Positions 18,315 through 26,962 of a DNA stretch of 64,000 nucleotides are shown piece after piece (position 1 is the first letter of the stretch; each line of letters opens with the position of its first letter). A model generated the notes under the pieces. It saw only the letters and a program-made list of their open reading frames with translations, was not told where the DNA came from and did not search any database. The stretch is from contig JBDNIY010000017.1 of NCBI GenBank assembly GCA_041688015.1, forward strand, positions 248,001 through 312,000. Direction: 5' to 3'. Source of the stretch: Parvibaculum sp041688015 (GTDB lineage: Bacteria > Pseudomonadota > Alphaproteobacteria > Parvibaculales > Parvibaculaceae). The position numbers were made by a program, and so were the translations under genes.

Positions 18315-18399
18315 GCCGTTCAGAGGTAGCACGACCCCCCCGGTGATGGTCAAGCGGGGCCGCGCGTTTGGGACGGTTGAAGTGATGATTTAGGTGGTT

Positions 18400-19092
18400 C
18401 TAGCGTGCGCCACCGATGGTGGGGCGTTGTTCGCCCTTCATGACAAATAAGGCGTTGTCGGCATGGATGCCGGTCTGAACGTTGCGCAGCGCAACGGTCG
18501 TTTGCAAGCCTTGCGCGTCCGTCACGATCCATTGACGCAATTGCAGGGCGGGCTCGTCGAAGATCAAGGTAAGATCGCCAGGCGCATTGCCAGATTTATC
18601 GGCCAGCTTGATGCGCAGGGCACCGGGCTGGTGTTCGACGGCCAGAATGCGGACGTCCTTGGCAAGGTTTGGATGGTCTTCGAGCAGGATGCCAAGCGGG
18701 GTTGCGCCAAGGGGATAGCGCTGGGTCGCCGAAAATCCATCTTTCACCGCCACCCAAATGCCGTCGGCGACCACTAGCATCTTTTCAGGCGGGGTATATT
18801 CAAAGCGCATACGGCCGGGACGGCGCAGGTAGAAGCGACCTTCGGCCAACGACCCATCGGGGCCGACCTGAAGGAAATTGCCTTGCATGTCTTTGAGGTG
18901 CGAGAGGTAGGTATTGACGCGGGTAATGTCGGCCTGATCGTCGGCAGAGAGCTGTGGCGTTGCTTCAGCCGCATGAACGCTGGCGGAAGCCACGGCCACG
19001 GCCAGAATAGCCAAGCCCACCAATGCGGCAAAAGTCAGCACCAGATGGCGGAGGCGGCTTCTTTGTTCAAGGTCTCTCATGAGGGCTAGCAT
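18400..19092 (-). CDS. lolA: Outer-membrane lipoprotein carrier protein LolA
   Basis: A 230-residue periplasmic lipoprotein chaperone of the LolA type, carrying lipoproteins from the LolCDE complex to the outer membrane. The N-terminus has a signal sequence or anchor (LVLTFAALVGLAILAVAVASA, then HAAEA). The body shows LolA signatures: INTYLSHLKDMQGNF-like helix, FYLRRPGRMRFEYTPPEKMLVVADG, and the later LTLIFDEPALQLRQWIVTDAQG. The start at 19092 follows an AAAGG ribosome binding site. lolA lies about 110 bp downstream of ftsK on the same strand, the usual alphaproteobacterial order. Confidence 0.93.
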   Translation of the reverse strand: MLALMRDLEQRSRLRHLVLTFAALVGLAILAVAVASASVHAAEATPQLSADDQADITRVNTYLSHLKDMQGNFLQVGPDGSLAEGRFYLRRPGRMRFEYTPPEKMLVVADGIWVAVKDGFSATQRYPLGATPLGILLEDHPNLAKDVRILAVEHQPGALRIKLADKSGNAPGDLTLIFDEPALQLRQWIVTDAQGLQTTVALRNVQTGIHADNALFVMKGEQRPTIGGAR

Positions 19093-19200
19093 GGGTAACC
19101 TTTGTGGCAAAAAAGTGAGGCTGGGAAGGCGGCGCAGCGATCATTTGGCGGCGTGACAGGCGATTTAAAGACATGGTTAGCAAAGTGTAACGCTTCGGTT

Positions 19201-21915
19201 TCAGTGTTCGCCGATCAAAATCTCACGTTTGCCTTGATGATTGGGCGCGCTGATGACGCCTTGTTCTTCCATCATTTCCATCAAGCGAGCGGCTCGATTA
19301 TAGCCGATTTGCAGGCGGCGCTGGATGTAGCTGGTGGACGCGCGCTTGTCGCGCGCGACGATGGCGACGGCCTTGTCATAGAGTTCATCGCTCGACCCGC
19401 TCCCTCCACCAAGGCCAGACATTTCACCGTTTTCTTCGGGCTCGGCGGTGATCGCTTCAAGATATTCCGGCACGCCTTGTTTTTTCAGGAAGGTCACGAC
19501 CTTCTCGACTTCCTCGTCGGAGACGAAGGGGCCATGAACGCGGCGAATACGCCCGCCGCCTGCCATGTAGAGCATGTCGCCTTGGCCGAGTAATTGTTCA
19601 GCACCTTGTTCGCCCAAAATCGTGCGGCTGTCGATCTTGGAGGTGACCTGAAACGAAATGCGCGTCGGGAAGTTTGCCTTGATCGTGCCGGTGATGACGT
19701 CGACCGACGGACGCTGGGTTGCTGTGATAATGTGGATGCCTGCGGCGCGCGCCATCTGGGCGAGACGCTGGACGGCGGCTTCAATTTCTTTGCCTGCGAC
19801 CATCATCAGGTCGGCCATTTCATCGACGATGACGACGATGAAGGGGAGTGGCGACAAGTCCATCTCTTCTTCTTCGTAGATCGCCTTGCCGGTTTCGCGG
19901 TCAAATCCTGTCTGCACGGTGCGGATCAGCACTTCGCCTTTATCATTGGCATCGACGACGCGGGTGTTATAGCCCTCAATATTCCGCACACCGACTTTTG
20001 ACATTTTGCGATAGCGATCCTCCATCTCTTTCACCACCCATTTTAAGGCCACGACAGCCCTTTTGGGTTCGGTGACGACGGGGGCGAGCAAATGGGGAAT
20101 GCCATCATAGACAGACAGTTCGAGCATCTTGGGATCGATCATGATGAGCTTGCATTGCTCCGGGCTCAGGCGATAGAGGATCGACAGGATCATCGTGTTG
20201 ATGCCGACCGATTTGCCAGAGCCGGTGGTGCCTGCGATCAAGAGATGCGGCATGCGCGACAGATCAGTGACGACGGGTTCACCACCAATATTTTTGCCGA
20301 GCGCCAGTGCTAGTTTTTGTGATGAGTTTTCGTAGTCGCTGGTTTCGAGTAGCTCACGTAGATAAACCATTTCGCGACGTGCGTTGGGAAGCTCGATGCC
20401 AATGACATTGCGGCCCGGCACGACGGCGACGCGGGCAGAGACTGCGCTCATGGAACGCGCGATATCGTCGGCGAGCGAGATGACGCGAGAGGATTTGATA
20501 CCGGCGGCGGGCTCGAGTTCATATAGCGTGACAACGGGACCGGGACGGACATTGATGATCTCGCCACGAATGCCAAAATCATCGAGTACGGTTTCGAGTA
20601 AGCGGGCATTTTGCTCAAAGCTCTCGTCGTCTATTTTTTCAATTACGGGGGCTTTGGGTTTGGCGAGCAGGCTTAAGGGCGGCAGTTGATAGTCGGCAGC
20701 CGCCTCTAGTGCAAGGCGCGGCTGGGCTTCACGCGCGGCGCGTTTTGAGGCCTTCGACTTGGGGCTGACGCGTGAAACGCGCGGGCCTGAGCGTCCATCA
20801 AGACGCGGCTCAAGGCGCGCCTTGCGCATAGCCTCCCGCAGATCATCATCGTCTTCTGCGGCGTCTTCGTCATCGTAATTATCGTCGCTGTCATCGTCAT
20901 AAAGATCGTCGTCGTCGCTCGATGCGCGTCTGCCAAAATTGCCGCCGAGACGCGCGGCAGCGATTTCCTCGCCGCTCAATGCACCATATTCACCACGGCG
21001 CAATAGGCGGTCACGCCAGTCGGTGAGTGTATCGGTGATGGCCCAGATGCCGACGTGAAAACGACTTGGTTCGACATCGCGGCGGCGCGGGTGCTTTTTG
21101 GAGCGCCGCCGGGAAGGGGCCTTTGCGGGTTCTGGCTCTTCGAGCGCACCGCGACGGCGCGAGCGCAACGGATAGCTGAGGCGTTCTTCTTCGGGCTCAT
21201 CTTCTTGAGCAGGTTGACGCCATGTCCGCAGGCTGTGGAGGGCGTCTTTGATTTGCGCCAATGTCAGGTCGGCTGCAAAAAGCGTTAGCCAGCTTGCGAT
21301 CGGGGCGGTGATAAGGGCGGTGAGCGCAAAGGCAAAGCCGCGCCCGGTGGCATTGGTGAGTGCGGCTTGTCCAAAGCCCGCCAGAATGTCACCTAAGACG
21401 CCACCAAAGCCTGCGCGTGGTGCCAGCGCCCAGAATTTTGCCATCGGAAACGTCGCTAATAGCGTGGCGGCAAACAGAGTGGCAAAGAGCCAGGCGGCAA
21501 CGCGGCGCACCATCCAGCTCGGTGGTTCATGCATGAAGAGACGCACGCCCCAGACGATGGGGGTGATGATCAGGACGAGGCTGGCAAGACCAAGTGTCTG
21601 GAAGAGGATGTCGGAGAGAAAAGCGCCGGGCAGGCCCGCCCAGTTTTCAGCGACAGCGGCACCGGTTGAATTGTTCCAGCTTGGGTCCGTGCGATGCCAA
21701 CTCACCAGTGCGATGAGGCTGAACAGGCCGAGCGCAATGAGGCTGACGCCGAAGCCTTCTTCAAGACGACGGCCTACAAACTCGCGGACGTTCATCGGCA
21801 GCCAATCGAGCGGATTGGGTATCCTCACAGGGAACCTCCAACTCATCCGTTGTAGCGGAGCCTTGGACTTCGCCTTCTTGCGCGTTGAATTGCTGCGTGT
21901 TGACCTGCTGATCAC
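19201..21915 (-). CDS. ftsK: DNA translocase FtsK
   Basis: A 904-residue septal DNA pump for chromosome segregation and dimer resolution. The N-terminal region (about 45-215) holds four hydrophobic helices. An acidic, Arg-rich linker with low-complexity Asp runs (about 220-410) follows. The motor domain has Walker A (GTTGSGKSV, about 561-570) and Walker B (VIVDEMADLM, about 697-706). The C-terminal gamma winged helix that reads KOPS sites is present (about 843-902, ending REILIG). The start overlaps the stop of the upstream DapC-like aminotransferase gene by 4 bp, so they are one operon, with lolA following. Confidence 0.96.
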   Translation of the reverse strand: MISRSTRSNSTRKKAKSKAPLQRMSWRFPVRIPNPLDWLPMNVREFVGRRLEEGFGVSLIALGLFSLIALVSWHRTDPSWNNSTGAAVAENWAGLPGAFLSDILFQTLGLASLVLIITPIVWGVRLFMHEPPSWMVRRVAAWLFATLFAATLLATFPMAKFWALAPRAGFGGVLGDILAGFGQAALTNATGRGFAFALTALITAPIASWLTLFAADLTLAQIKDALHSLRTWRQPAQEDEPEEERLSYPLRSRRRGALEEPEPAKAPSRRRSKKHPRRRDVEPSRFHVGIWAITDTLTDWRDRLLRRGEYGALSGEEIAAARLGGNFGRRASSDDDDLYDDDSDDNYDDEDAAEDDDDLREAMRKARLEPRLDGRSGPRVSRVSPKSKASKRAAREAQPRLALEAAADYQLPPLSLLAKPKAPVIEKIDDESFEQNARLLETVLDDFGIRGEIINVRPGPVVTLYELEPAAGIKSSRVISLADDIARSMSAVSARVAVVPGRNVIGIELPNARREMVYLRELLETSDYENSSQKLALALGKNIGGEPVVTDLSRMPHLLIAGTTGSGKSVGINTMILSILYRLSPEQCKLIMIDPKMLELSVYDGIPHLLAPVVTEPKRAVVALKWVVKEMEDRYRKMSKVGVRNIEGYNTRVVDANDKGEVLIRTVQTGFDRETGKAIYEEEEMDLSPLPFIVVIVDEMADLMMVAGKEIEAAVQRLAQMARAAGIHIITATQRPSVDVITGTIKANFPTRISFQVTSKIDSRTILGEQGAEQLLGQGDMLYMAGGGRIRRVHGPFVSDEEVEKVVTFLKKQGVPEYLEAITAEPEENGEMSGLGGGSGSSDELYDKAVAIVARDKRASTSYIQRRLQIGYNRAARLMEMMEEQGVISAPNHQGKREILIGEH

Positions 21916-23177
21916 AGAATGTCCGCCATACGCTTCAACGCTTCTTCCGTCTTTGCTTCGTTCTCGACCAAGGCGACACGAATATAGGCTGTGCCCGGAT
22001 TGCCTTGGCCCGGATTGCCCTGGCCCAGATTGCCTAGATTGTGCAAATCACCTTCCAGACCTGAATCTTCGCGCGATAGATAGGCGCCGGGCAAGACTTT
22101 CACGCCCCCCTTCTGCCACAGATCGCGGGCAGCGCGCTCGCCGTCGCCGACATCAAGCCAGAGAAAGAAGCCGCCAGCGGGCCTATAGAAGCCGAAGCGA
22201 TTGCCAATGATGCGTTCGGCCATGTCGATCTTGCGGCGATAAAGGGCGCGGTTGTCGGCGGCGTGGCTGTCTTCTGACCAAGCGGCGGTGGAGGCGGCCA
22301 GCAGTGGCAGTGGCACCTGCGGCGCGGCGATGTTGCGGAAGGCGCGAAAGCGCGCCATGAATTTTTTGTCACCCGTGCAAAAACCAGAACGCAGTCCCGG
22401 CAGGCTGGAACGTTTGGACAGGGAGTGGAAAACTAAAAGATTGTCGAGCGTGCCGTCGATCTCGAGCGCGGCCTGCAAAGCGCCTGCGGGGGTCTCCTTG
22501 TCGTAGATATCGGCGTAGCATTCATCGACAGCGAGTAGGATGTTGTGCCGCCGCGCGATGCGCAGGAGATCCTTGAGGGCATCAAGGCTTGCCACCGAGC
22601 CTTGGGGATTGGCGGGGCTGCACAGATAAATCATGGCGGTGCGGGCGAGCAACGCGTCGGGCAGGCTCGCGAACTCCGGCATGAAGCCATTGTCGCGGGT
22701 GGCGGCGATATAGATGGGCTCGGCACCGGCAGCGAGCGCGGCGGCGGCATAGCATTGGTAAAAGGGGTTCGGCATTACGATCGCGGGCCGCACGCCTGCC
22801 TTCATTGTCGGCGTGGCGACAAGGGCGGCGTTGAAGAGCGCCTCGCGGGTGCCGTTGAGCGGTAAAATCTGATGGTCGGGGTCAAGCGGTTTGCCTGCGC
22901 CAATGGCGTCAGCGATGCCATAGCGACGGCCGAGCCATCCAGCGACGGCGGCGCGGAATTCGGGCGTGCCGATGATCGGCGGGTATTTGCCGAATTCGGC
23001 GGCGTGTTCGACGATGGTGCGGGTGATAAAATCGGGAAAGGGATGCTGTGGCTCGCCCAGCGACATGATGAGCGGTGGTTTGCCCGGCGCGATCCCCTCA
23101 ATCAGCGCGTTGAGGCGCGGAAACGGACTGTCGGGCAGCGCGTCGAGCGCGTAATGCGGGGGTTGGGCGGCGGACAA
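21912..23177 (-). CDS. DapC-like class I aminotransferase
   Basis: A 421-residue PLP aminotransferase of fold type I. Motifs include LNGTREALFN, LCSPANPQGS, LAVDECYADIYD and the PLP-lysine in HSLSKRSSLPGLRSG (about residue 256). It is typically annotated N-succinyldiaminopimelate aminotransferase (DapC, lysine/peptidoglycan pathway) or succinylornithine-type, and its place next to ftsK is common in alphaproteobacteria. Near residue 385 there is an unusual Gly-Asn-Pro repeat (NLGQGNPGQGNPG), encoded by three 15-bp units, in a loop before the final strand TAYIRVAL. It is first in the operon with ftsK and lolA. Confidence 0.85.
   Translation of the reverse strand: MSAAQPPHYALDALPDSPFPRLNALIEGIAPGKPPLIMSLGEPQHPFPDFITRTIVEHAAEFGKYPPIIGTPEFRAAVAGWLGRRYGIADAIGAGKPLDPDHQILPLNGTREALFNAALVATPTMKAGVRPAIVMPNPFYQCYAAAALAAGAEPIYIAATRDNGFMPEFASLPDALLARTAMIYLCSPANPQGSVASLDALKDLLRIARRHNILLAVDECYADIYDKETPAGALQAALEIDGTLDNLLVFHSLSKRSSLPGLRSGFCTGDKKFMARFRAFRNIAAPQVPLPLLAASTAAWSEDSHAADNRALYRRKIDMAERIIGNRFGFYRPAGGFFLWLDVGDGERAARDLWQKGGVKVLPGAYLSREDSGLEGDLHNLGNLGQGNPGQGNPGTAYIRVALVENEAKTEEALKRMADIL
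21994..22038. repeat. Three 15-bp tandem units inside the aminotransferase gene
   Basis: Units cccggattgccttgg, cccggattgccctgg and cccagattgcctaga follow one another in frame. They encode the NPGQG-type tandem in the C-terminal part of the protein. Slippage expansion without frame loss is the likely origin. Confidence 0.85.
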
Positions 23178-23318
23178 AGTGGCGGACTTCCTGTGGAGTT
23201 GCCCTGCATGGGTGCAAGCGGGCCTAGTTGAACTGGCGCGATAGTACGCACAGGCTCGCCACCGGTCTAGTTGGCTGATCTGCCTGACCGGTGGAAAAAC
23301 CTGTGGAGTCTCCGCGTC

Positions 23319-23327
23319 TTATCCACA
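23319..23327 (+). promoter_or_regulatory. DnaA box upstream of dapC-ftsK-lolA
   Basis: TTATCCACA, an exact match to the strong DnaA box, lies in the 210-bp gap between the amtB and aminotransferase genes. It stands 17 bp from a CtrA box. One exact site is not enough for an origin of replication. Confidence 0.55.
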
Positions 23328-23343
23328 CAATTGGAAGTAATTC

Positions 23344-23359
23344 GTTAAACTCTGGTTAA
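23344..23359 (-). promoter_or_regulatory. CtrA box upstream of dapC-ftsK-lolA
   Basis: Read on the minus strand the sequence is TTAACCAGAGTTTAAC, which matches the full CtrA consensus TTAA-N7-TTAAC. It lies about 167 bp upstream of the aminotransferase start that begins the ftsK operon. CtrA control of division genes is known in Caulobacter and relatives; control of this operon is an inference. Confidence 0.6.
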
Positions 23360-23387
23360 CCATGTCCGCATGATGGCGGCCGGGTGA

Positions 23388-24626
23388 TCAACGCGTCGGG
23401 ATGTCGGCCTCGGGATTGGCCCCGACTCTATGGATTGAGAGGTCGGCACCACGGCGTTCCTCATCGGGCGTGAGGCGAATGCCGACGCTGCGGGCTAAGC
23501 CACCATAGACGGCAAGGCCTGCCACCAGCGCGAAGGCTGCGCCCGCCAGCGAGCCTGTGAGCTGGCTGAGGAAGCTGACACCACCAATGCCGCCTAGGGC
23601 GCTTTGGCCAAAGATACCGCAGGCGAGGCCACCCCAGAGGCCGCATAGGCCATGCAGCGCCCAGACGCCCAGAACATCGTCGAGTTTGGCTTTGGACTGG
23701 GTCCATTCAAACATAGTGACGAAGAGGCCGCCTGCAATGACGCCGGTGGTCAGGGCGCCTAGCGGGTGCATGAGGTCGGAGCCAGCGCAAACCGCGACAA
23801 GACCCGCCAGCGCGCCGTTGTGGGTGAAGCCGGGGTCGTTGCGACCGATCAGCAAGGCAGAGAGGATGCCGCCGACCATGGCCATCAACGAATTGAGGGC
23901 GACGAGACCTGAAATGGCTTCAAGCGAGCCTGCCGACATGACGTTGAAGCCGAACCAGCCAATGCAGAGCAGCCATGAGCCGAGCGCTAGCCACGGGATG
24001 GAGGAGGGCGGAAAGGCAACAAGCTTGCCAGATTTGGTGTAACGGCCAAGACGTGCGCCCAGCATGATCACAGCGCCCAGCGCCAGCCAGCCGCCGACGG
24101 CATGGACAACGATCGACCCTGCAAAATCGTGGAAAGGCGCACCGAATGTTGTGGTGAGCCAGTTTTGGACGCCGAAATTGCCGTTCCAGACGAGGCCTTC
24201 AAAGAAGGGATAGATGAGGCCGACGATGATGGCGGTGGCAGCGGCCTGTGGCCAGAAGCGGGCACGCTCGGCGATGCCGCCGGAAATGATGGCGGGTATG
24301 GCAGCGGCAAAGGTGAGCAGGAAGAAGAATTTGACCAGATCGCGGCCCTGCGGCGCAAAAAGAGCGCCGATATTGCCATTGAGGGTGGCGGCACTGACGA
24401 AGAAATGGACGCCATAAGCGACGCCATAGCCGACGAAAAAATAGGCAATAGTCGAGATGGCAAAATCGACCAGGATTTTAACCAGCGCATTGACCTGATT
24501 TTTGTGGCGGACCGTGCCGACTTCCAGAAAGGCAAAGCCTGAATGCATGGCAAAGACGAGGATGGCCCCCATCAGAATGAAGAAAACATCGGCCCCATTG
24601 CTGGCACCGGCTATGGCCGAATTCAT
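23388..24626 (-). CDS. amtB: Ammonium transporter (Amt family), copy 1
   Basis: A 412-residue inner membrane ammonium channel with about eleven helices. The paired pore histidines are in SIVVHAVGGWLALG and VWALHGLCGLWG. The Phe gate region and the Amt signature (FAGSIVVHAVGGW) are seen. Unlike the second copy it has no cleavable signal sequence and begins directly at the first periplasmic segment (NSAIAGASNGADVFFIL). The gene is last in the transcription order amtB, glnK, amtB, and has its own control region. Ribosome binding site GGGA precedes the ATG at 24626. Confidence 0.93.
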   Translation of the reverse strand: MNSAIAGASNGADVFFILMGAILVFAMHSGFAFLEVGTVRHKNQVNALVKILVDFAISTIAYFFVGYGVAYGVHFFVSAATLNGNIGALFAPQGRDLVKFFFLLTFAAAIPAIISGGIAERARFWPQAAATAIIVGLIYPFFEGLVWNGNFGVQNWLTTTFGAPFHDFAGSIVVHAVGGWLALGAVIMLGARLGRYTKSGKLVAFPPSSIPWLALGSWLLCIGWFGFNVMSAGSLEAISGLVALNSLMAMVGGILSALLIGRNDPGFTHNGALAGLVAVCAGSDLMHPLGALTTGVIAGGLFVTMFEWTQSKAKLDDVLGVWALHGLCGLWGGLACGIFGQSALGGIGGVSFLSQLTGSLAGAAFALVAGLAVYGGLARSVGIRLTPDEERRGADLSIHRVGANPEADIPTR

Positions 24627-24692
24627 TCGCGTATTCCCTGTCGAGATGCAGCGCTTTGGCGGAGACTGCTATTTTGATTGGCAGTTTGCACA

Positions 24693-24709
24693 ATCAAGCG
24701 TCATGCCAA
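24693..24709 (-). promoter_or_regulatory. Sigma-54-like promoter of amtB copy 1
   Basis: On the minus strand the sequence TTGGCATGACGCTTGAT shows the GG-N10-GA spacing of a -24/-12 promoter (consensus TGGCAC-N5-TTGC). The -12 element has GA in place of GC. It is about 70 bp upstream of the ATG, and the paired upstream sites stand about 90-100 bp further upstream. Confidence 0.5.
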
Positions 24710-24797
24710 CATTTTGCTCAACAAATGGGCGGAAAAAACCGGCGGCATTCGGCCATTTTCTCTATTCCACGGGAGAAAGCGCGTTTGGCGAAGCGCG

Positions 24798-24848
24798 TTT
24801 CGCCTAAAAATAGGTCACAAAATTTGTGCAAACGTCGTGAAAATAGGC
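24798..24848 (-). promoter_or_regulatory. Paired upstream activator-like sites of amtB copy 1
   Basis: A TTTCGCCTAAAAATAGG site at 24798-24814 and a TAGGC half-site at 24844-24848 match the arrangement upstream of amtB copy 2 (first site to TAGGC distance 46 versus 43 bp). NtrC enhancer-like sites are inferred. Confidence 0.5.
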
Positions 24849-24960
24849 AACCTCAGCGACGCTGAACCGGTGAAGGAGCCTCTTTCGTGAAAGAGGCGGC
24901 GGCAGCACGTCTGTGACCGCCGCCGCACAATCAAGCAACGCCTGATCTGACCAACTCCGA

Positions 24961-25299
24961 TCAGATCGCGCCGTCGTTGGTTTCACCCGTGCGAATGCGC
25001 AGGGCCTGTTCCACAGGGACAACGAAGATTTTGCCGTCGCCGATATTGCCAGTCTTGGCAGCGTTGGAGATGGCGACAACGGTTTTGTCCACAAGGCCAG
25101 CGGCTACGACCACTTCAATCTTGAGCTTGGGCAGGAAATTCACGGCGTATTCTGCGCCGCGATAGATTTCCGTCTGACCCTTTTGACGGCCATAGCCTTT
25201 GACTTCGGAGACGGTGAGACCTTCGATGCCGAGCGATGTCAACGCTTCACGAACGTCATCCAGTTTGAACGGCTTCACGATTGCCATAACAAGTTTCAT
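24961..25299 (-). CDS. glnK: Nitrogen regulatory PII protein GlnK
   Basis: A 112-residue PII signal protein. It senses 2-oxoglutarate and ATP/ADP and plugs the AmtB pore when nitrogen is plentiful. The T-loop uridylylation site Tyr51 lies in IYRGAEY. Other PII signatures are the N-terminal VMAIVKPFKLDDVREAL and the C-loop GDGKIFV...VEQALRIRTGE. The start at 25299 (MKLVMAIVKPF) is the standard length; the upstream ATG at 25332 adds 11 atypical residues. It lies between two ammonium transporter genes on the same strand. A terminator stands upstream of it, so it may rely on its own promoter or on readthrough. Confidence 0.96.
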   Translation of the reverse strand: MKLVMAIVKPFKLDDVREALTSLGIEGLTVSEVKGYGRQKGQTEIYRGAEYAVNFLPKLKIEVVVAAGLVDKTVVAISNAAKTGNIGDGKIFVVPVEQALRIRTGETNDGAI

Positions 25300-25356
25300 T
25301 TCAATTGCCTTATTTGCTTGATGATTGTGCATGACATGGGCTGCAACCTGAGTTGC

Positions 25357-25396
25357 AAAAAAGGGCGCTCATTCGAGAAGGAAGTGAGCGCCCTTT
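25357..25396 (-). terminator. Rho-independent terminator between amtB copy 2 and glnK
   Basis: On the minus strand AGGGCGCTCA pairs with TGAGCGCCCT around a 13-base loop and is followed by TTTTTT. It lies about 20 bp after the stop of amtB copy 2 and about 60 bp before the glnK ATG, so it can lower or separate glnK transcription. Confidence 0.92.
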
Positions 25397-25416
25397 CAAG
25401 TCAGCGTGAGGGCGAC

Positions 25417-26757
25417 TTAGTGAACGACTTCGCCGTGGAGGCTGATGTCGAGACCTTCGACTTCTTCCTGCGGAGAGACGCGCAGGCCAAAGAAGATCTT
25501 GGTGACCATCAGTAGAACGAAAGTGCCGATGCCCGACCAGACTAGGGTGTAGGCGATGCCCTCGATCTGGACGCCGACCTGGCCCCAGTTGCCGTCGACG
25601 CCGCCAACCGGGTCAGCCGAACCAGTGACTGCCATCGTGGCAAAGACACCGGTCAGCACGGCACCAACGATACCGCCGACACAGTGGACGCCGAAGACGT
25701 CGAGCGCATCATCGTAGCCAAGCGCGCGTTTGACGCTGGTCGAGGCGATGAAGCAGATCACACCGGCAGCGATGCCGATCCAGAGAGCGCCCATCGGGTC
25801 AACGAAGCCTGACGCCGGTGTGATGGCGACGAGGCCAGCCACTGCACCTGAGCACATGCCCAGAAGTGTCGGCTTCTTGTGGACGATCCATTCAGCAAAC
25901 ATCCATGCTAGCGCGGCCGCCCCCGCGGCAATCTGGGTGGCAACCATCGCAAAGGATGCGCGCCCATCAGCGGCGAGTTCAGAGCCTGCGTTGAAGCCGA
26001 ACCAACCGACCCAAAGCAGTGCGGCCCCGATCATGGTGAGCACGACGTTATGGGGGGCCATGTTTTCAGCGCCGTAGCCTTTGCGCGGGCCAAGCACCAA
26101 GCAAGCAACCAGACCAGCAATACCGGCATTGATGTGAACGACCGTACCACCGGCAAAGTCGAGTACGCCGGCTGTGCTCAAGAAGCCGCCGCCCCAGACC
26201 CAATGGGCGATCGGCGCGTAGATGAAGACGAGCCAAAGGGACATGAAAACGAGCAGCGATGAGAACTTCATGCGGTCAGCAAAGGCACCTGTGATGAGCG
26301 CCGGTGTGATGATCGCAAAGGTCATCTGGAAGACCATGAAGAGGCTTTCGGGGATCGTGCCCGACATTGCATTGACACTGAGGCCCGACAGGAACAGGCG
26401 ATCAAAGCCGCCAATATAGGCGTTCATGCCTGCGCTCGGGTTGGGGGTGAAGGCCAGCGAATAGCCGATGACCATCCACAGCACAGTCATCAAGGCGACG
26501 ATGGCGAAGTTCTGGGAGCTGATGGCTACCACGTTCTTTTTGCGGACCATACCGCCATAGAACAGGGCCAAGCCCGGGATCGTCATCAACAACACCAGTG
26601 CTGTCGAGGTCAGCATCCAGGCTGTGTCGCCTGAATTTAGTGTGGCTGCATCATCGGCAAATGCACTGCCCATGGTTGCGAGCAACCCCAGCGTTACTGC
26701 TGAGGCCCCCAACGACAGCCTAGACCAGGCCCTCGTTCCATTTTCTTTGTCAGTCAT
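25417..26757 (-). CDS. amtB: Ammonium transporter (Amt family), copy 2
   Basis: A 446-residue ammonium channel starting at the ATG at 26757, which follows a GGAGAGACGG ribosome binding site (an upstream ATG at 26784 would absorb it). It has an N-terminal signal sequence (VTLGLLATMGSAFA-DDA), then about eleven membrane helices. Pore-histidine segments are GTVVHINAGIAGLV and FGVHCVGGIVGAV. The cytosolic tail (residues after IFFGLRV) is short. The next gene is glnK in the same direction, with a terminator between. A sigma-54-like promoter and paired sites are upstream. Confidence 0.95.
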   Translation of the reverse strand: MTDKENGTRAWSRLSLGASAVTLGLLATMGSAFADDAATLNSGDTAWMLTSTALVLLMTIPGLALFYGGMVRKKNVVAISSQNFAIVALMTVLWMVIGYSLAFTPNPSAGMNAYIGGFDRLFLSGLSVNAMSGTIPESLFMVFQMTFAIITPALITGAFADRMKFSSLLVFMSLWLVFIYAPIAHWVWGGGFLSTAGVLDFAGGTVVHINAGIAGLVACLVLGPRKGYGAENMAPHNVVLTMIGAALLWVGWFGFNAGSELAADGRASFAMVATQIAAGAAALAWMFAEWIVHKKPTLLGMCSGAVAGLVAITPASGFVDPMGALWIGIAAGVICFIASTSVKRALGYDDALDVFGVHCVGGIVGAVLTGVFATMAVTGSADPVGGVDGNWGQVGVQIEGIAYTLVWSGIGTFVLLMVTKIFFGLRVSPQEEVEGLDISLHGEVVH

Positions 26758-26863
26758 CCGTCTCTCCATTGACTGCCGGGTCATTGCCCCCCGGCTTGAA
26801 GTGCTAGCGCCTTGTCACATACGCCCAGGGGAGGGCGCATACCGGCACTTGAGGGACAGCTGT

Positions 26864-26879
26864 CTCAAGAACCGTGCCG
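26864..26879 (-). promoter_or_regulatory. Sigma-54-like promoter of amtB copy 2
   Basis: On the minus strand CGGCACGGTTCTTGAG has GG-N10-GA spacing and a near-perfect -24 element (GGCACG). As in copy 1 the -12 element is TTGA instead of TTGC. It lies about 107 bp upstream of the ATG at 26757. Confidence 0.5.
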
Positions 26880-26962
26880 GACGGCCAAAAATCAACTAAA
26901 CTATTGATATTTAAGCGGGTTTACAGATGCGAGATTTATGTAGAGTAGGCAGAGTATGACTA

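Noticed and set aside
23178..23387. Origin of replication with DnaA and CtrA boxes
   Set aside because: Only one exact DnaA box and one CtrA box, no AT-rich unwinding stretch and no origin-type gene neighbours.
24878..24897. Hairpin GCCTCTTT-CGTG-AAAGAGGC after glnK as rho-independent terminator
   Set aside because: There is no T-run on the exit side of the minus strand; it may still stabilise RNA.
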